A stretch of DNA of 64,000 nt, from contig NZ_JBDPLZ010000005.1 of NCBI RefSeq assembly GCF_039871655.1, positions 186,001 to 250,000 on the forward strand, written 5' to 3'. Below are positions 26,538 to 35,639 of this stretch, piece after piece. Position 1 is the first letter of the stretch; every line of letters begins with the position of its first letter. Made by a program: the position numbers and the translations under genes. This DNA comes from Actinocorallia sp039871655 (GTDB lineage: Bacteria; Actinomycetota; Actinomycetes; Streptosporangiales; Streptosporangiaceae). A model generated the notes under the pieces. That model was not told where the DNA came from and searched no databases. It was given only the letters and a program-made list of their open reading frames with translations.

Positions 26538-27140
26538 ATGGACTTCAACTGGCTTCAGGCGCAGACCCGGTTCCTCGTGCGCCAGCGCGTCACCCTCATG
26601 GTGAACAAGTACGAGGTGCACACGCCGGGTCCGGACGGGAGCGAGCAGCACCTCGTCGCGTTCGCCCAGCAGAAGCGGCTGGCGTTCAAGGAGCAGGTGA
26701 CGCTCTACACCGACGAGAGCAAGCAGTACGTGCTGGCCGGGTTCAAGGCACGCCAGCGCATCGACCTCGGGGCGACCTACGACATCACCGACCACGAGGG
26801 CCGGCCGATCGGCAGCTTCCGCAAGGACTTCAAGCGTTCGCTGACCAGCTCGACCTGGCATCTGGAGCAGCCGGGCCTGGGCGTGACGACGGGCACCGAG
26901 CGGAACCAGACGGTGGCCATCCTGCGAAGGATCTGGGGTTTCATCCCCTTCCTGGGCGACCTGCCGTTCGCCTGGCCGTACCACTTCGACTTCACCGCGG
27001 GGGGAACCCACCCGGTCTTCTCGGTGGTCAAGAAGTTCGGCCTGAGGGACAAGTACGTGGTGGAGGTCCACGACCCGAGGATCGACCGCCGTCTGGTGAT
27101 CGCCCAGGCGGTCGCGCTGGACGCCCTGCAGAGCCGGTAG
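26538..27140 (+). CDS. LURP-one/tubby-like fold protein
   Basis: 200 residues, soluble and strand-rich. Features include KRLAFKEQVTLYTDESK, YDITDHEGRPIGSFRKDF and a C-terminal VVEVHDPRIDRRLVIAQAVALDAL, matching the LURP-one-related/phospholipid-scramblase-like (tubby C-terminal) fold. Such proteins may bind membrane lipids. It is probably co-transcribed with the TetR gene. Function unknown. Confidence 0.75.
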   Translation: MDFNWLQAQTRFLVRQRVTLMVNKYEVHTPGPDGSEQHLVAFAQQKRLAFKEQVTLYTDESKQYVLAGFKARQRIDLGATYDITDHEGRPIGSFRKDFKRSLTSSTWHLEQPGLGVTTGTERNQTVAILRRIWGFIPFLGDLPFAWPYHFDFTAGGTHPVFSVVKKFGLRDKYVVEVHDPRIDRRLVIAQAVALDALQSR

Positions 27141-27231
27141 GGGGATCGGCGCTCCGCTGCTCCAGGGCTACATTCCCGGACATTACTTCTTTGGCGCGAC
27201 GTCCCGGCGTGGTGAATGTCACCATGAGGAT

Positions 27232-28107
27232 ATGACCGGTGACGAACTGGCACAGGGTGAACCGGCACGGGGGTCGGTGGAAGAGCCGGCATGGCCGTGC
27301 AGTGGAACCGTCGGCGGAGTCCCCTTCGTCGCGTTGCCTCCCACCGCGGTGGACGCGCCGACGCGGGACGGCCTCATCGTCTGCTGGCACGCCTTCGACC
27401 CGCCCCGCACCGAGGCGGCGATGGCCGCGGCGCTGCCCATGACGGGCGTGCCCGTCTGGCGGGTCTACCTGGGCCTGCGGTCGCCCGACCCGGCCGAACA
27501 CGACTACCTTCAGCTGCTCGCGAGCACCGTGGAGCGTGCCGCCGCCGAGCTGCCCGAGGTCGTGGCGGCCCTGCGCGAGCCGCTCGGCCTGGGGGACGGG
27601 GCGGTCGGGCTGGCCGGGCACGGCGAGGGCGCGATGGCCGCGCTGCTGGTCCTGGCCGAGCAGCGGATCCCGGTGTCGGCGGCGGCGCTGATCGCCCCGG
27701 TGTGGCGGCCCGAACGGGTGATCGAGGCGAGGGAGCGCCGCCTCGGCGCCTACTCCTGGACGCCGGAGACCCTGGCGATCGCCGAGCGGCTCGACCTGGC
27801 CGACCGGGTCGACGACATCGCCCGGGCCGACCCGAGGCTGCTGCTGGTCGGCGGCGCCAGCGACCTGCTCGTCCCCGTCGATCAGGTCGAGGAGCTGCGT
27901 CGGCTGCTCGGTGAGGCCGGGGCCGCCTCCGCCGAGTCGGTGACCTTCCGGATGGGGCACGCGTTGGCCGCGGAACCCGGCGTCGAGCCCAGAGCGCCGC
28001 TCACCGCCGCGGTCAGCGTCGACGCCGCGCTGACCGACTGGTTCCGCCGGCATCTCGGCACGAACACCCCCAAGGCGAGCAGACCGCTGGCGGTCAACCT
28101 CGGCTGA
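27232..28107 (+). CDS. Alpha/beta hydrolase-fold protein lacking the nucleophile
   Basis: 291 residues with the layout of a dienelactone hydrolase or prolyl oligopeptidase-like core (LIVCWHAFDPP, AALIAPVWRPERV, LLLVGGASDLLVPVDQVEEL, and His in RMGHALAAEP). The nucleophile elbow reads GHGEG, so the central Ser/Cys is Gly. The acid and His regions look kept. It is either a non-catalytic binding protein or uses another residue. Confidence 0.72.
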   Translation: MTGDELAQGEPARGSVEEPAWPCSGTVGGVPFVALPPTAVDAPTRDGLIVCWHAFDPPRTEAAMAAALPMTGVPVWRVYLGLRSPDPAEHDYLQLLASTVERAAAELPEVVAALREPLGLGDGAVGLAGHGEGAMAALLVLAEQRIPVSAAALIAPVWRPERVIEARERRLGAYSWTPETLAIAERLDLADRVDDIARADPRLLLVGGASDLLVPVDQVEELRRLLGEAGAASAESVTFRMGHALAAEPGVEPRAPLTAAVSVDAALTDWFRRHLGTNTPKASRPLAVNLG

Positions 28108-28126
28108 GGCGGCTCCCCGGGAGCGG

Positions 28127-29293
28127 TCAAAGGAGCGAGGCCAGGACGTCCACCGTCCGGTCCAGCTCCTCTTCGGTGTTGTAGTAGTGCACCGACGCGC
28201 GGACGCGAGCCCGGGGAGCCACTCCCTCGTCATAGCGGTAGGTCTGCTCGGAGACCTTGGCGACGACGCCCGCCGCGGCCAGCCGCTCCACCAGCGTGTG
28301 AGCGCTGTGCTGGGCGTGGGTGAAGGTGACGATCCCGCTCTGGTGCAGGCCCCGGTCGCGGACGGTGACGCCGGGCAGGTCGGCCAGGGCCGTGCGCAGC
28401 CGGGCCGCCAGCGCCTGCACCCGCTCGGCGATCGCGTCCAGGCCGAGGTCCAGGGCGTATTCGGCGGCCTTGACCAGCCCGAGCTGGCCCGCGACAGAAC
28501 GTTCCCAGCTCTCGAACCGGCGGGCGTCGGGCCGGAGGGCGAAGCCGTCGGGGCCGGTGAGGTCGGCCGAGCGCAGGTCGACGACCTGCGGCTCCAACTG
28601 GGGCAGCACGGAACGGCGGACGTAGAGGAAGCCGGTGCCGCGGGGACCGCGCAGGAACTTGCGGCCGGTGGCCGACAGCAGGTCGACGTTCAGGGCGTCC
28701 ACGTCGATCGGCAGCTGGCCGACCGACTGGCAGGCGTCGAGCAGGAACAGGGCGCCGTGGGCGCGGGCCAGCGCGCCGACCTCGGCGACGGGGTTGATCA
28801 GCCCGTCGTGGGTGGGCATGTGGTTGAGCGAGACCAGCCGCACTCCGCCCCGGGCCAGCTCCCGCTCCAGCGCCTCCAGGTCGATGGTGCCGTTCCCGTC
28901 GTCGGGGACCACCTCGACGGACGTCCCGTGCCGCCGGGCGCTCTGGAGGTAGGCCAGCACACTGCTGGAGTACTCGCTGGTCGTGGTGAGAACGCGGTCG
29001 CCCGGCTTGAAGGGGACGGCGTAGAAGGCCTGGTCCCAGGCCCGGGTCGCGCTCTCGGTGAAGGCGATCTCGTCGGGGGCCGCGCCGACCAGCCGGCCCG
29101 CGATCGTGTACCCCTCCTCCAGCCGGTCGTCGACCTGGCCGGCGGCGTCGTATCCGCCGATCTCGGACTCCAGGGTCAGGTGCCCGACCACCGCGTCGAG
29201 GACGGGTCGGGCCGTCAGCGCGGAGCCCGCGGCGTTCAGGTGGACCGCGGTCCTGGTGCCGGGCGTCTCTTCCCTGATCCGTTCGATGTCCAC
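28127..29293 (-). CDS. Class V aminotransferase-fold PLP enzyme (EgtE/cysteine desulfurase-like)
   Basis: 388 residues, GTG start at 29293 with AGGAAAGGA upstream. The PLP pattern is complete: HLNAAGSAL, FTESATRAWDQAF for the phosphate pocket, LLDACQSVGQLPIDV with the PLP-binding Asp, and the Schiff-base Lys in SATGRKFLRGPRG. No Cys-containing loop of a true desulfurase is seen. The family includes EgtE-type C-S lyases, isopenicillin epimerases and kynureninase-like enzymes; the substrate is open. It is divergent from the CapA genes. Confidence 0.85.
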   Translation of the reverse strand: MDIERIREETPGTRTAVHLNAAGSALTARPVLDAVVGHLTLESEIGGYDAAGQVDDRLEEGYTIAGRLVGAAPDEIAFTESATRAWDQAFYAVPFKPGDRVLTTTSEYSSSVLAYLQSARRHGTSVEVVPDDGNGTIDLEALERELARGGVRLVSLNHMPTHDGLINPVAEVGALARAHGALFLLDACQSVGQLPIDVDALNVDLLSATGRKFLRGPRGTGFLYVRRSVLPQLEPQVVDLRSADLTGPDGFALRPDARRFESWERSVAGQLGLVKAAEYALDLGLDAIAERVQALAARLRTALADLPGVTVRDRGLHQSGIVTFTHAQHSAHTLVERLAAAGVVAKVSEQTYRYDEGVAPRARVRASVHYYNTEEELDRTVDVLASLL

Positions 29294-29353
29294 GCTGGTC
29301 CTTTCCTGGAGCTCGGTACGAACCAGCATAAAGAGCCCTGCATCCTAGGGGAC

Positions 29354-30388
29354 ATGATGCGCAGACTGATCGCCGCCGGAACCGTGCTCGCCCTCGCCGG
29401 TTGCGGACTCGCGGGGTGCGGGGGAGACGGCGAGGCGGAGGGGAAGGACCTGGCCCCCATCACGGTGGCGTTCGGCGGCGACGTGAACTTCCAGGACGGG
29501 CTGGCCGCCCGGCTGTCCGACCCGTCCAGTGCGCTGGGACCCATCTCCCAGCAGCTCGGCGCGGCCGACCTCACGATGGTCAACCTGGAGACCGCGATCA
29601 CCGAGGGCGGCACCCCGGCCGCCAAGCAGTTCACCTTCCGCGCCCCCTCCACCGCGTTCGACGCGTTGAAGGCGGCCGGGGTGGACGTGGTGACGATGGC
29701 CAACAACCACGGCATGGACTACGGCCCCGAAGGGCTCCAGGACTCCCTGAACGCGGCGAAGGAGAAGGGCTTCCCCGTCGTGGGCATCGGCGCGAACGCG
29801 GCCGAGGCGTTCACCCCGCACGTCGCGGACGTCAAGGGCACCAAGGTCGCGGTGTTCGGCGCCACCCAGGTGCTGGACGACAACCTGATCTCCGCGTGGA
29901 CCGCCACCGACTCCCAGGCCGGTCTCGCCTCGGCGAAGGAGCCGGCGCGGCTCATCGAGGCCGTCAAGAAGGCCAAGGACGAGTACGACACCGTCATCGT
30001 CAACCTGCACTGGGGCGTGGAGAAGCAGAGCTGCCCGTCCGATGACCAGAAGGCCCTCGCCGACCAGCTCGTCGACGCGGGCGCGGACGCCGTCGTCGGA
30101 AGCCACGCGCACGTCCTCCAGGCGGGTGGCTTCCACGCCCAGAAGAAGGACAAGTACATCCACTACGGGCTGGGCAACTTCGTCTTCTACAGCTTCACCC
30201 CGGGCAGCCCGACCAGCCAGAGCGGCGTCCTCACCCTGACGCTCAAGGGCCACAAGGTGCAGAAGGCCGACTGGGCCCCGGCCGTCCTGGAGAGCCCCGG
30301 CCTGCCCAGGCCGCTGAACGGCACCGAGGCCCAGAGCGCCTACACCGCCTGGCAGGCCCTGAACGGCTGCGCGGGCCTGGCACAGTGA
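29354..30388 (+). CDS. CapA-family lipoprotein (first of a tandem pair)
   Basis: 344 residues from ATG 29354. An LALAGC lipobox makes it a lipoprotein. The CapA/PgsA metallophosphatase-like fold shows VAFGGDVNFQ, NLETAITEGG, MANNHGMDYG, NLHWGVE and GSHAHVLQ. Family members take part in capsule or poly-gamma-glutamate production, though the enzymatic role is uncertain. A close paralog follows 52 bases downstream. Confidence 0.88.
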   Translation: MMRRLIAAGTVLALAGCGLAGCGGDGEAEGKDLAPITVAFGGDVNFQDGLAARLSDPSSALGPISQQLGAADLTMVNLETAITEGGTPAAKQFTFRAPSTAFDALKAAGVDVVTMANNHGMDYGPEGLQDSLNAAKEKGFPVVGIGANAAEAFTPHVADVKGTKVAVFGATQVLDDNLISAWTATDSQAGLASAKEPARLIEAVKKAKDEYDTVIVNLHWGVEKQSCPSDDQKALADQLVDAGADAVVGSHAHVLQAGGFHAQKKDKYIHYGLGNFVFYSFTPGSPTSQSGVLTLTLKGHKVQKADWAPAVLESPGLPRPLNGTEAQSAYTAWQALNGCAGLAQ

Positions 30389-30440
30389 CGGGACGGCGTC
30401 TGCCATTCTGTTCCGGACACCCAGGGGCGAGGAGGTCCGG

Positions 30441-31526
30441 ATGCGCGGAAAGGTGATGCTGGCGGCGACGCTGGCCGGTGTACTGGCGGCGTCCGCGTGC
30501 AGCAGCGGTGAGGACGTCTCGGAGGCCGCGGGGGACACCACCCCGCCCGTGCCCACGAAGTCCGCCGCGCCCGTCGAGGAGCCGCCCGCCAAGGAGCCGG
30601 TCATCCTGGCGTTCGGCGGCGACGTGCACTTCGAGGGCCAGCTGCGGGCCAGGCTGAACAGCCCGAAGACGGCGCTCGGCCCGATCTCCTCGACCCTGCG
30701 CAAGGCGGACCTCGCCATGGTCAACCTGGAGACGGCCATCACGACCGGGGGCACCCCGGCCGGCAAGCAGTTCACCTTCCGCGCCCCCCCGACGGCCTTC
30801 ACCGCGTTGAAGGCGGCCGGCGTGGACGTGGTGAGCATGGCCAACAACCACGGCATGGACTACATGGAGACGGGTCTCGCCGACTCGCTGAAGGCGATCA
30901 AGAAGACCGGTTTCCCGACCGTGGGCATCGGCCGCGACGCCAAGGCCGCCTACGCCCCCTACCGGACGACGGTGAAGGGCAACAAGATCGCGATCCTGGG
31001 CGCCACCCAGGTGCTGGACGACCACCTCATCCCGGCCTGGACCGCCACCGACACCAAGGGCGGGCTGGCCTCGGCCAAGGAGGTCCCGCGGATGATCCAG
31101 GCGGTGAAGCAGGCGCGCAAGGGCTCCGACCTGGTGATCGTGCACCTGCACTGGGGCGAGGAGCTCAACCCCTGCCCGCTGCCCCGGCAGAAGGAACTGG
31201 CGCGGCAGCTCGTCGACGCGGGCGCGGACGCCGTGGTCGGCGGGCACGCGCACATCCCGCTCGGCGGCGGCTACCTGGACGACAGCTACATCCACTACGG
31301 GATGGGCAACTTCGTCTTCTACTCGGCCAGCGGGCAGACGGCGAACTCCGGCGTCCTGCTGCTCAAAGCCGAGGAAGGGAAGATCACCAAGGCGGTGTGG
31401 AAGCCGGCCAGGATCTCGGGCGGGCTTCCGCTCCGGCTCAAGGGCGCCTCGGCCAAGGCCGAGCTGAAGCGCTGGCAGGGCCTGCGCGACTGCGCCGGCC
31501 TGGAGCCGAGGAAGGGCTCGTCCTAA
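30441..31526 (+). CDS. CapA-family lipoprotein (second of a tandem pair)
   Basis: 361 residues. Lipobox LAASAC, then a Pro/Lys-rich spacer, then the same fold and motifs as the upstream copy (LAFGGDVHFE, NLETAITTGG, MANNHGMDYM, HLHWGEE, GGHAHIPL). GAGGAGG precedes the ATG. It arose by tandem duplication; the core is highly similar and the N-terminal spacer differs. Its stop overlaps the stop of the convergent oxidoreductase gene by 4 bases. Confidence 0.88.
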   Translation: MRGKVMLAATLAGVLAASACSSGEDVSEAAGDTTPPVPTKSAAPVEEPPAKEPVILAFGGDVHFEGQLRARLNSPKTALGPISSTLRKADLAMVNLETAITTGGTPAGKQFTFRAPPTAFTALKAAGVDVVSMANNHGMDYMETGLADSLKAIKKTGFPTVGIGRDAKAAYAPYRTTVKGNKIAILGATQVLDDHLIPAWTATDTKGGLASAKEVPRMIQAVKQARKGSDLVIVHLHWGEELNPCPLPRQKELARQLVDAGADAVVGGHAHIPLGGGYLDDSYIHYGMGNFVFYSASGQTANSGVLLLKAEEGKITKAVWKPARISGGLPLRLKGASAKAELKRWQGLRDCAGLEPRKGSS

Positions 31527-32434
31527 CCGGCGCTCAGCAGGCGCTCGGCCAGCCGGTGGGCGGGCAGCGCGTGGGAGGCCGACACCTCGCAGGACTCCGG
31601 AGAGACGAGGCTGTCGAGCACGTGCTCCAGCAGGGCGGCGAACCCCCTGCGGTGGGCGACGGACTCCCAGGACGCGGCGGGCGGGAGCTGGACCCGTCCG
31701 TCGCGGCGCAGCTCCAGCCGCTCCAGGTCGGTGACGGCCGCCGACCGGCCGTCACCGTGCACCTCGAGCCGTTCCAGGTCGATTCCGGACCTGCGGTGCA
31801 TCGCCAGTGAGCCGCTTCGGCCGTCCCCGCCGAGCAGGGCGGCGCAGGTCGTCATCCGGCCGAGGTGGTCGGTGCGCAGGAGGAGGTTCTCCTCTTCGAA
31901 CCGCTCGCCCAGGAGCCATATGGCCAGGTCCAGCAGGTGAAGAGCGTCATCGTAGACGGTGTGCCGGGCCGGGGCGTCCTGGAGCGAAGGGCGGTGCTTC
32001 TCCAGGGAGAACCACTGCAAGGAGTCGGAGACCCAGTAGCGGGCGGTTCGGTAGGCGGGGGCGAACCGGCGGTTGAACCCGACCGCGAGCAGGACGCCCA
32101 GGTCCTCGGAGAGGCCGGTCAGGGTCTCGGCCTCGGCGAGGTCCGCCGACAGCGGCTTGTCCACATAGGTGGGGACGCCGCGCCGCAGGCACTCCCCGAC
32201 GAGTTCGAAGTGCGCCTCGGTGGCGGCGTGGACCATCACCAGATCGAGGTCGCGTTCCAGCAGCTCCCGGTAGTCGGTGGTGCCGAACGGGATCCGGTAA
32301 CGCGACAGGACGGAGTCGACGGCGGTGGCCGAACGGCTGGCCACCCCCACGAGCTCGGTCCTGGCATGCCCCGCGACCAGCGGAAGGTAGGCCTTCTCCG
32401 CTATGTCGCCGAGCCCGACGAGTCCGATGCGCAT
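31523..32434 (-). CDS. Gfo/Idh/MocA-family oxidoreductase
   Basis: 303 residues. The N-terminal Rossmann motif is GLVGLGDIAEKAYLP, followed by the family EKP-like VDKPLSADLAEAETL; the catalytic-region Asp/His are in YDDALHLLDLAIWLLG. NAD(P)-dependent sugar or inositol-type dehydrogenases dominate this family; the substrate is unknown. Confidence 0.87.
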   Translation of the reverse strand: MRIGLVGLGDIAEKAYLPLVAGHARTELVGVASRSATAVDSVLSRYRIPFGTTDYRELLERDLDLVMVHAATEAHFELVGECLRRGVPTYVDKPLSADLAEAETLTGLSEDLGVLLAVGFNRRFAPAYRTARYWVSDSLQWFSLEKHRPSLQDAPARHTVYDDALHLLDLAIWLLGERFEEENLLLRTDHLGRMTTCAALLGGDGRSGSLAMHRRSGIDLERLEVHGDGRSAAVTDLERLELRRDGRVQLPPAASWESVAHRRGFAALLEHVLDSLVSPESCEVSASHALPAHRLAERLLSAG

Positions 32435-32486
32435 GGCTCGAATCTACCGTTCACCGCCGGCCGCGCCGGGTATCGCATGGAGAAAG

Positions 32487-32524
32487 CCCGAGGCCCGGAA
32501 CCGCGTGCGGTTCCGGGCCTCGGG
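32487..32524. terminator. 18-bp hairpin terminator
   Basis: A perfect 18-bp stem (32487-32504 with 32507-32524) and a 2-base loop between the divergently placed oxidoreductase start and the end of the His-rich membrane protein gene. It serves the latter, which is read from the right. Confidence 0.85.
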
Positions 32525-32534
32525 AGGCGTCAGA

Positions 32535-33248
32535 TCACTCGCCGTCCGCGAACTGGAAGGCGGCCGGGACCTTGATCTTCGCGTTCTGCTCCGCCGTGCC
32601 GTAGACGACGCCGATCTCGCGGTGGTGGCTGAGCTCGATCTCGCTCGGGTCGTCCTGCACCTCCTTGCCGTCCACGTAGAACTTCAGCGTGCGCTCGGCG
32701 TCGGTCTTGAACTGACCGACCTGGGTCTTGCTCAGCGGGATCTCCCAGATCTTGAAGAGCTGGTCGAGGGTGAAGACCTTGTCCCTGCTGAAGGACTCCA
32801 CGTGCAGGACGCCGCGGGTGTCGTGGGTGTGCAGCTCGGCGATGTTGCCGGCGGGGTCGATGCCGAGGTTGGCGGGGATCGGCTGCTGCTCGCCGTTGAC
32901 GAAGAGGCTGAGGTGGGAGTGCTCGTGCTTGGCGTCGCCCTCCATGCCGAGCTTCACCTCGAGGCCGAGCTGCTTGGCGACCTTGACCGGGTCGGTGGGC
33001 AGCGTCCAGGGCGGGCCCGCCTCGATCCGGGCCTGGTTCGCCTTGGCCGCGTTCTTCTCCTTGTCGCGCTCGCTCTTGTCGACCGCCCAGTAGGCGCCGC
33101 CGCCCATCGCGCCGATGATCACGGCCACCACCGCGAAGGTGATGATCCAGCGGATCCGCTCGCGCCGCTTCTCCGCCGCGCGCATGGCGGCCACACGCTC
33201 CTTGGCGCTCGCCTTCGAAGCATCGTCGCCCTTGCTCTTGGTCGCCAC
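32535..33248 (-). CDS. Single-span membrane protein with His-rich outer domain
   Basis: 237 residues; GTG 33248 chosen because CGGAGG lies just upstream. A charged N-terminus (KSKGDDASKASAKERV, then EKRRERIR) precedes one helix near 35-57 (WIITFAVVAVIIGAMGGG). The outside domain contains HEHSHLSLFVNGE, IPANLGID and LHTHDTRGVLHVES, a His pattern that recurs in a family of predicted metal-binding extracytoplasmic proteins. Copper or another soft metal is a guess. The longer frame to 33344 lacks a ribosome site. Confidence 0.78.
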   Translation of the reverse strand: MATKSKGDDASKASAKERVAAMRAAEKRRERIRWIITFAVVAVIIGAMGGGAYWAVDKSERDKEKNAAKANQARIEAGPPWTLPTDPVKVAKQLGLEVKLGMEGDAKHEHSHLSLFVNGEQQPIPANLGIDPAGNIAELHTHDTRGVLHVESFSRDKVFTLDQLFKIWEIPLSKTQVGQFKTDAERTLKFYVDGKEVQDDPSEIELSHHREIGVVYGTAEQNAKIKVPAAFQFADGE

Positions 33249-33553
33249 TGCTCTGGTCCTCCGGGGTCGTTCAGGGGCACAGCCAAACATGGCCTTGGTA
33301 AAGGGTAGGTAAGAGATTGGCCTGTCCGGGTCGGTCGGCGCCACCCCGGGGTCCCTGGAATCCTGGCGGGTTTCGGGGTGAATGCCGAGGGGTAATGCCA
33401 GAAAAATTGGTGGATGCGCAATTTATTTGATCGCTTCAATCGCTCATAATGAATTCGCGAGTCTCCTCAACGGGCCGGGTGAGCTGTACTAACGTCCCCC
33501 CACGACGGTGCCGCCGAAGGGGCGGGGACACGAACCGTCCGGGGGGATGAGAA
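33249..33553. other. Intergenic promoter region, no gene seen
   Basis: 305 bases between divergent genes. An AT-rich tract at about 33390-33455 (with TTGATC and TAATGA-like hexamers at short spacing) probably holds the promoter of the secreted protein at 33554. Nothing else recognised. Confidence 0.55.
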
Positions 33554-34702
33554 ATGAAGAGCACCACCAGGAACCTGATCTGCGCCATGGCGGTCACTCC
33601 GGTGGTCGCCCTGCTCGCCGGGGCGCCCGCGGCGGCTGCCGACGACGGCCCGCTGGCCGCGCTGCTGGAGCGGGACGGCACGAAGGGCTCGTCCGCGGAC
33701 CTGGCCCGTCCTGTTCTGGGCCCCTTTCCCTACCTGGCCCTCGACACGGTGCGGAGCGCGGGCACCTCGCGGATCGAGACCCGCCGCGACGGGGCGCACG
33801 AGGCCACCTCTCTGCTCGGCCCGACGTCCAGCGAGAAGTACGGCCTGAAGGCCGAGGGCATCGCCAGCAGGTGCGTCACCCCCTCCAAGGGGAAGACCAG
33901 AGGCGGCACCCTCATCGAGGGCGGCAGGCTCCAGGGCAGGAAACTGCCCGAGTACCCCGCCCTCAACCAGCAGATCCCGCTGCGGGACGGCGCCTACGCC
34001 TACCTGAACAGGCAGGTGCGCACCGCCGAGGGCTACACCGTCATCGGCGCCCAGCTCGTCGACAAGACGGGCAAGACCACCGACCTGGCGAAGACCCGCT
34101 GCGTCACCCCCAGGAAGGCGATGGCCGCCCAGCGCCGGGTGCCGAACGGCACGGCCGAGCAGGCCTCGCCCGCGGACCCGGGCCCGGGCCTGGGCGCCGA
34201 CGCGGTCGGCAACATACTCGGCGGGCTGCTCGGCGGGCTGCTCGATACCCAGGCGAAGCTCGACAGGCACATGTCCCGCAAGAGCCCGGTCTCCCTGTCC
34301 GTGGCCGACGAGCTCGGCGAGAAGGTGGAGAAGGCGGCGGCCCCGTCCCTGCCCGGCGGCCCGAAGGCCGGGCCTCAGGCCGGTCTCCCGGCGGGCCCGC
34401 AAACAGCCCCCAAAGCGGCGCCCAAGGCGCAGCCCCGTCAGGCGGCCCCGAAGGGCGGACGCCAGGCGATGGCCGCCGAGCCCGAGCCCAGGCTGCTCGG
34501 CAACAAGGTCCTCAACACCCAGACCGGTGACGTCTTCGAAGCGCTCAAGGGCAGCGGCACGAACAGCGGCCTGAAGAGCTCGCTCTTCGATGAGAAGAAC
34601 AAGGCGGCCAGGCCCACCCAGTCCGGCCTGTTCGGCGGGCTGCCCGGTCTGCCGCAGCTGCCGGCGAACGTGTCGAACCTGCTCCAGGGATACGCGGGCT
34701 GA
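33554..34702 (+). CDS. Secreted protein of unknown function with Ala/Pro/Gly-rich linker
   Basis: 382 residues; the signal peptide ends near APAAAADDG. Residues about 40-165 form a compact domain with two Cys (SRCVTPSKG, TRCVTPRKA) that may pair, and repeated strand motifs. A Gly-rich patch (GNILGGLLGGLL) and a Pro/Ala/Lys-rich linker lead to a C-terminal tail with LFGGLPGLPQLPANV. A strong ribosome site is not obvious. It resembles actinobacterial cell-wall-associated secreted proteins; no function assigned. Confidence 0.72.
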   Translation: MKSTTRNLICAMAVTPVVALLAGAPAAAADDGPLAALLERDGTKGSSADLARPVLGPFPYLALDTVRSAGTSRIETRRDGAHEATSLLGPTSSEKYGLKAEGIASRCVTPSKGKTRGGTLIEGGRLQGRKLPEYPALNQQIPLRDGAYAYLNRQVRTAEGYTVIGAQLVDKTGKTTDLAKTRCVTPRKAMAAQRRVPNGTAEQASPADPGPGLGADAVGNILGGLLGGLLDTQAKLDRHMSRKSPVSLSVADELGEKVEKAAAPSLPGGPKAGPQAGLPAGPQTAPKAAPKAQPRQAAPKGGRQAMAAEPEPRLLGNKVLNTQTGDVFEALKGSGTNSGLKSSLFDEKNKAARPTQSGLFGGLPGLPQLPANVSNLLQGYAG

Positions 34703-34725
34703 CCTGTTCCCCTGCGCTCCGCATG

Positions 34726-34760
34726 GATCCGCACGGCCCTCGGGCCGCGCGGATCTTTTT
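34726..34760 (+). terminator. Intrinsic terminator with T run
   Basis: Stem GATCCGC plus CGGCCC pairs with GGGCCG plus GCGGATC around one A-C mismatch, followed by TTTTT, 23 bases past the stop. Confidence 0.85.
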
Positions 34761-34772
34761 CGTTCCCGCGGG

Positions 34773-35510
34773 TCAGGGCCGGACGAGCCCGGTGACGAAA
34801 CCGTCGGCGGCGCTCCGCATGACCGGGACGACCGCCTCGATGGCCTCGGGGGTCATCCGGCCGCTGGGTCCCGAGACGGAGAAGGCGGCGAGGGCGGGGA
34901 CCCCGGTCAGGGGGACCGCCACGCAGCGCACGCCCAGCTCCTGCTCCTCGTCGTCCAGGGCGTAGCCGCGCTCCCGGACGACGGCCAGCTCGGCCATCAG
35001 CGCGTCGGGGTCGGTGCGGGTGTGCGGGGTGCGGGCCGGCATGCCGGTACGGGCCAGCAGCGCGCGGACGCCGTCCTCCGGCAGCTGGGCCAGCAGCGCC
35101 TTGCCCACCCCGGTGCAGTGCGGCAGGACCCGGCGGCCCACCTCGGTGAACATGCGCATGGAGTGCCGGGAGGGCACCTGCGCGACGTAGACCACCTCGT
35201 CGCCCTCCAGGAGCGCCATGTTCGCGGTCTCGCCCAGCCGGTCCACCAGGTCGGCCAGCGCGGGCCTGGCCCAGGCGCCCAGCAGCCGGGACGCGCCCTC
35301 TCCCAGCCGGATCAGCCGGGGGCCGAGCGAGTAGCGGCGGGAGGGTTCCTGGCGCACGTAGCCCCGGGCGACCATCGTCTGCATCAGCCGGTAGACGGTC
35401 GGCATCGGCAGACCCGCCTTCTCGGTGAGCTCGGAGAGCGCCAGCTCGCCGCCCGCGTCGGTGAGGTGCTCCAGCAGTTCGAAGGCCCGTTCCAGGGACC
35501 GCACAGTCAT
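34773..35510 (-). CDS. IclR-family regulator, AllR-like
   Basis: 245 residues from ATG 35510 (MTVRSLERAFELLEHL). The N-terminal winged helix has LALSELTEKAGLPMPTVYR. The C-terminal ligand domain shows YVAQVPSRHSMRMF, RRVLPHCTGVGKALLAQ, GYALDDEEQELGVRC and SVSGPSGRM. The sequence looks very like streptomycete AllR, which senses allantoin-pathway intermediates, but no purine-catabolism gene is in this window, so its targets are elsewhere. An ATG at 35534 is an alternative start. Confidence 0.85.
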   Translation of the reverse strand: MTVRSLERAFELLEHLTDAGGELALSELTEKAGLPMPTVYRLMQTMVARGYVRQEPSRRYSLGPRLIRLGEGASRLLGAWARPALADLVDRLGETANMALLEGDEVVYVAQVPSRHSMRMFTEVGRRVLPHCTGVGKALLAQLPEDGVRALLARTGMPARTPHTRTDPDALMAELAVVRERGYALDDEEQELGVRCVAVPLTGVPALAAFSVSGPSGRMTPEAIEAVVPVMRSAADGFVTGLVRP

Positions 35511-35639
35511 GGGCTCAGTGTACGGAAACTGCATTTCGCTCTGTGAAAGTGGTCTGGGAGGTTATCTCCGATCATCGTGGGGGATGACCTTGCTGCGCCC
35601 CCTTGACCCCCTCCGAACAGGCGACGGAAGGCGGCGGCG

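Noticed and set aside
27232..27914. Other frames overlapping the nucleophile-less hydrolase
   Set aside because: Arg/Gly/Ala-rich shadows without fold pattern; the chosen frame has a continuous alpha/beta hydrolase order.
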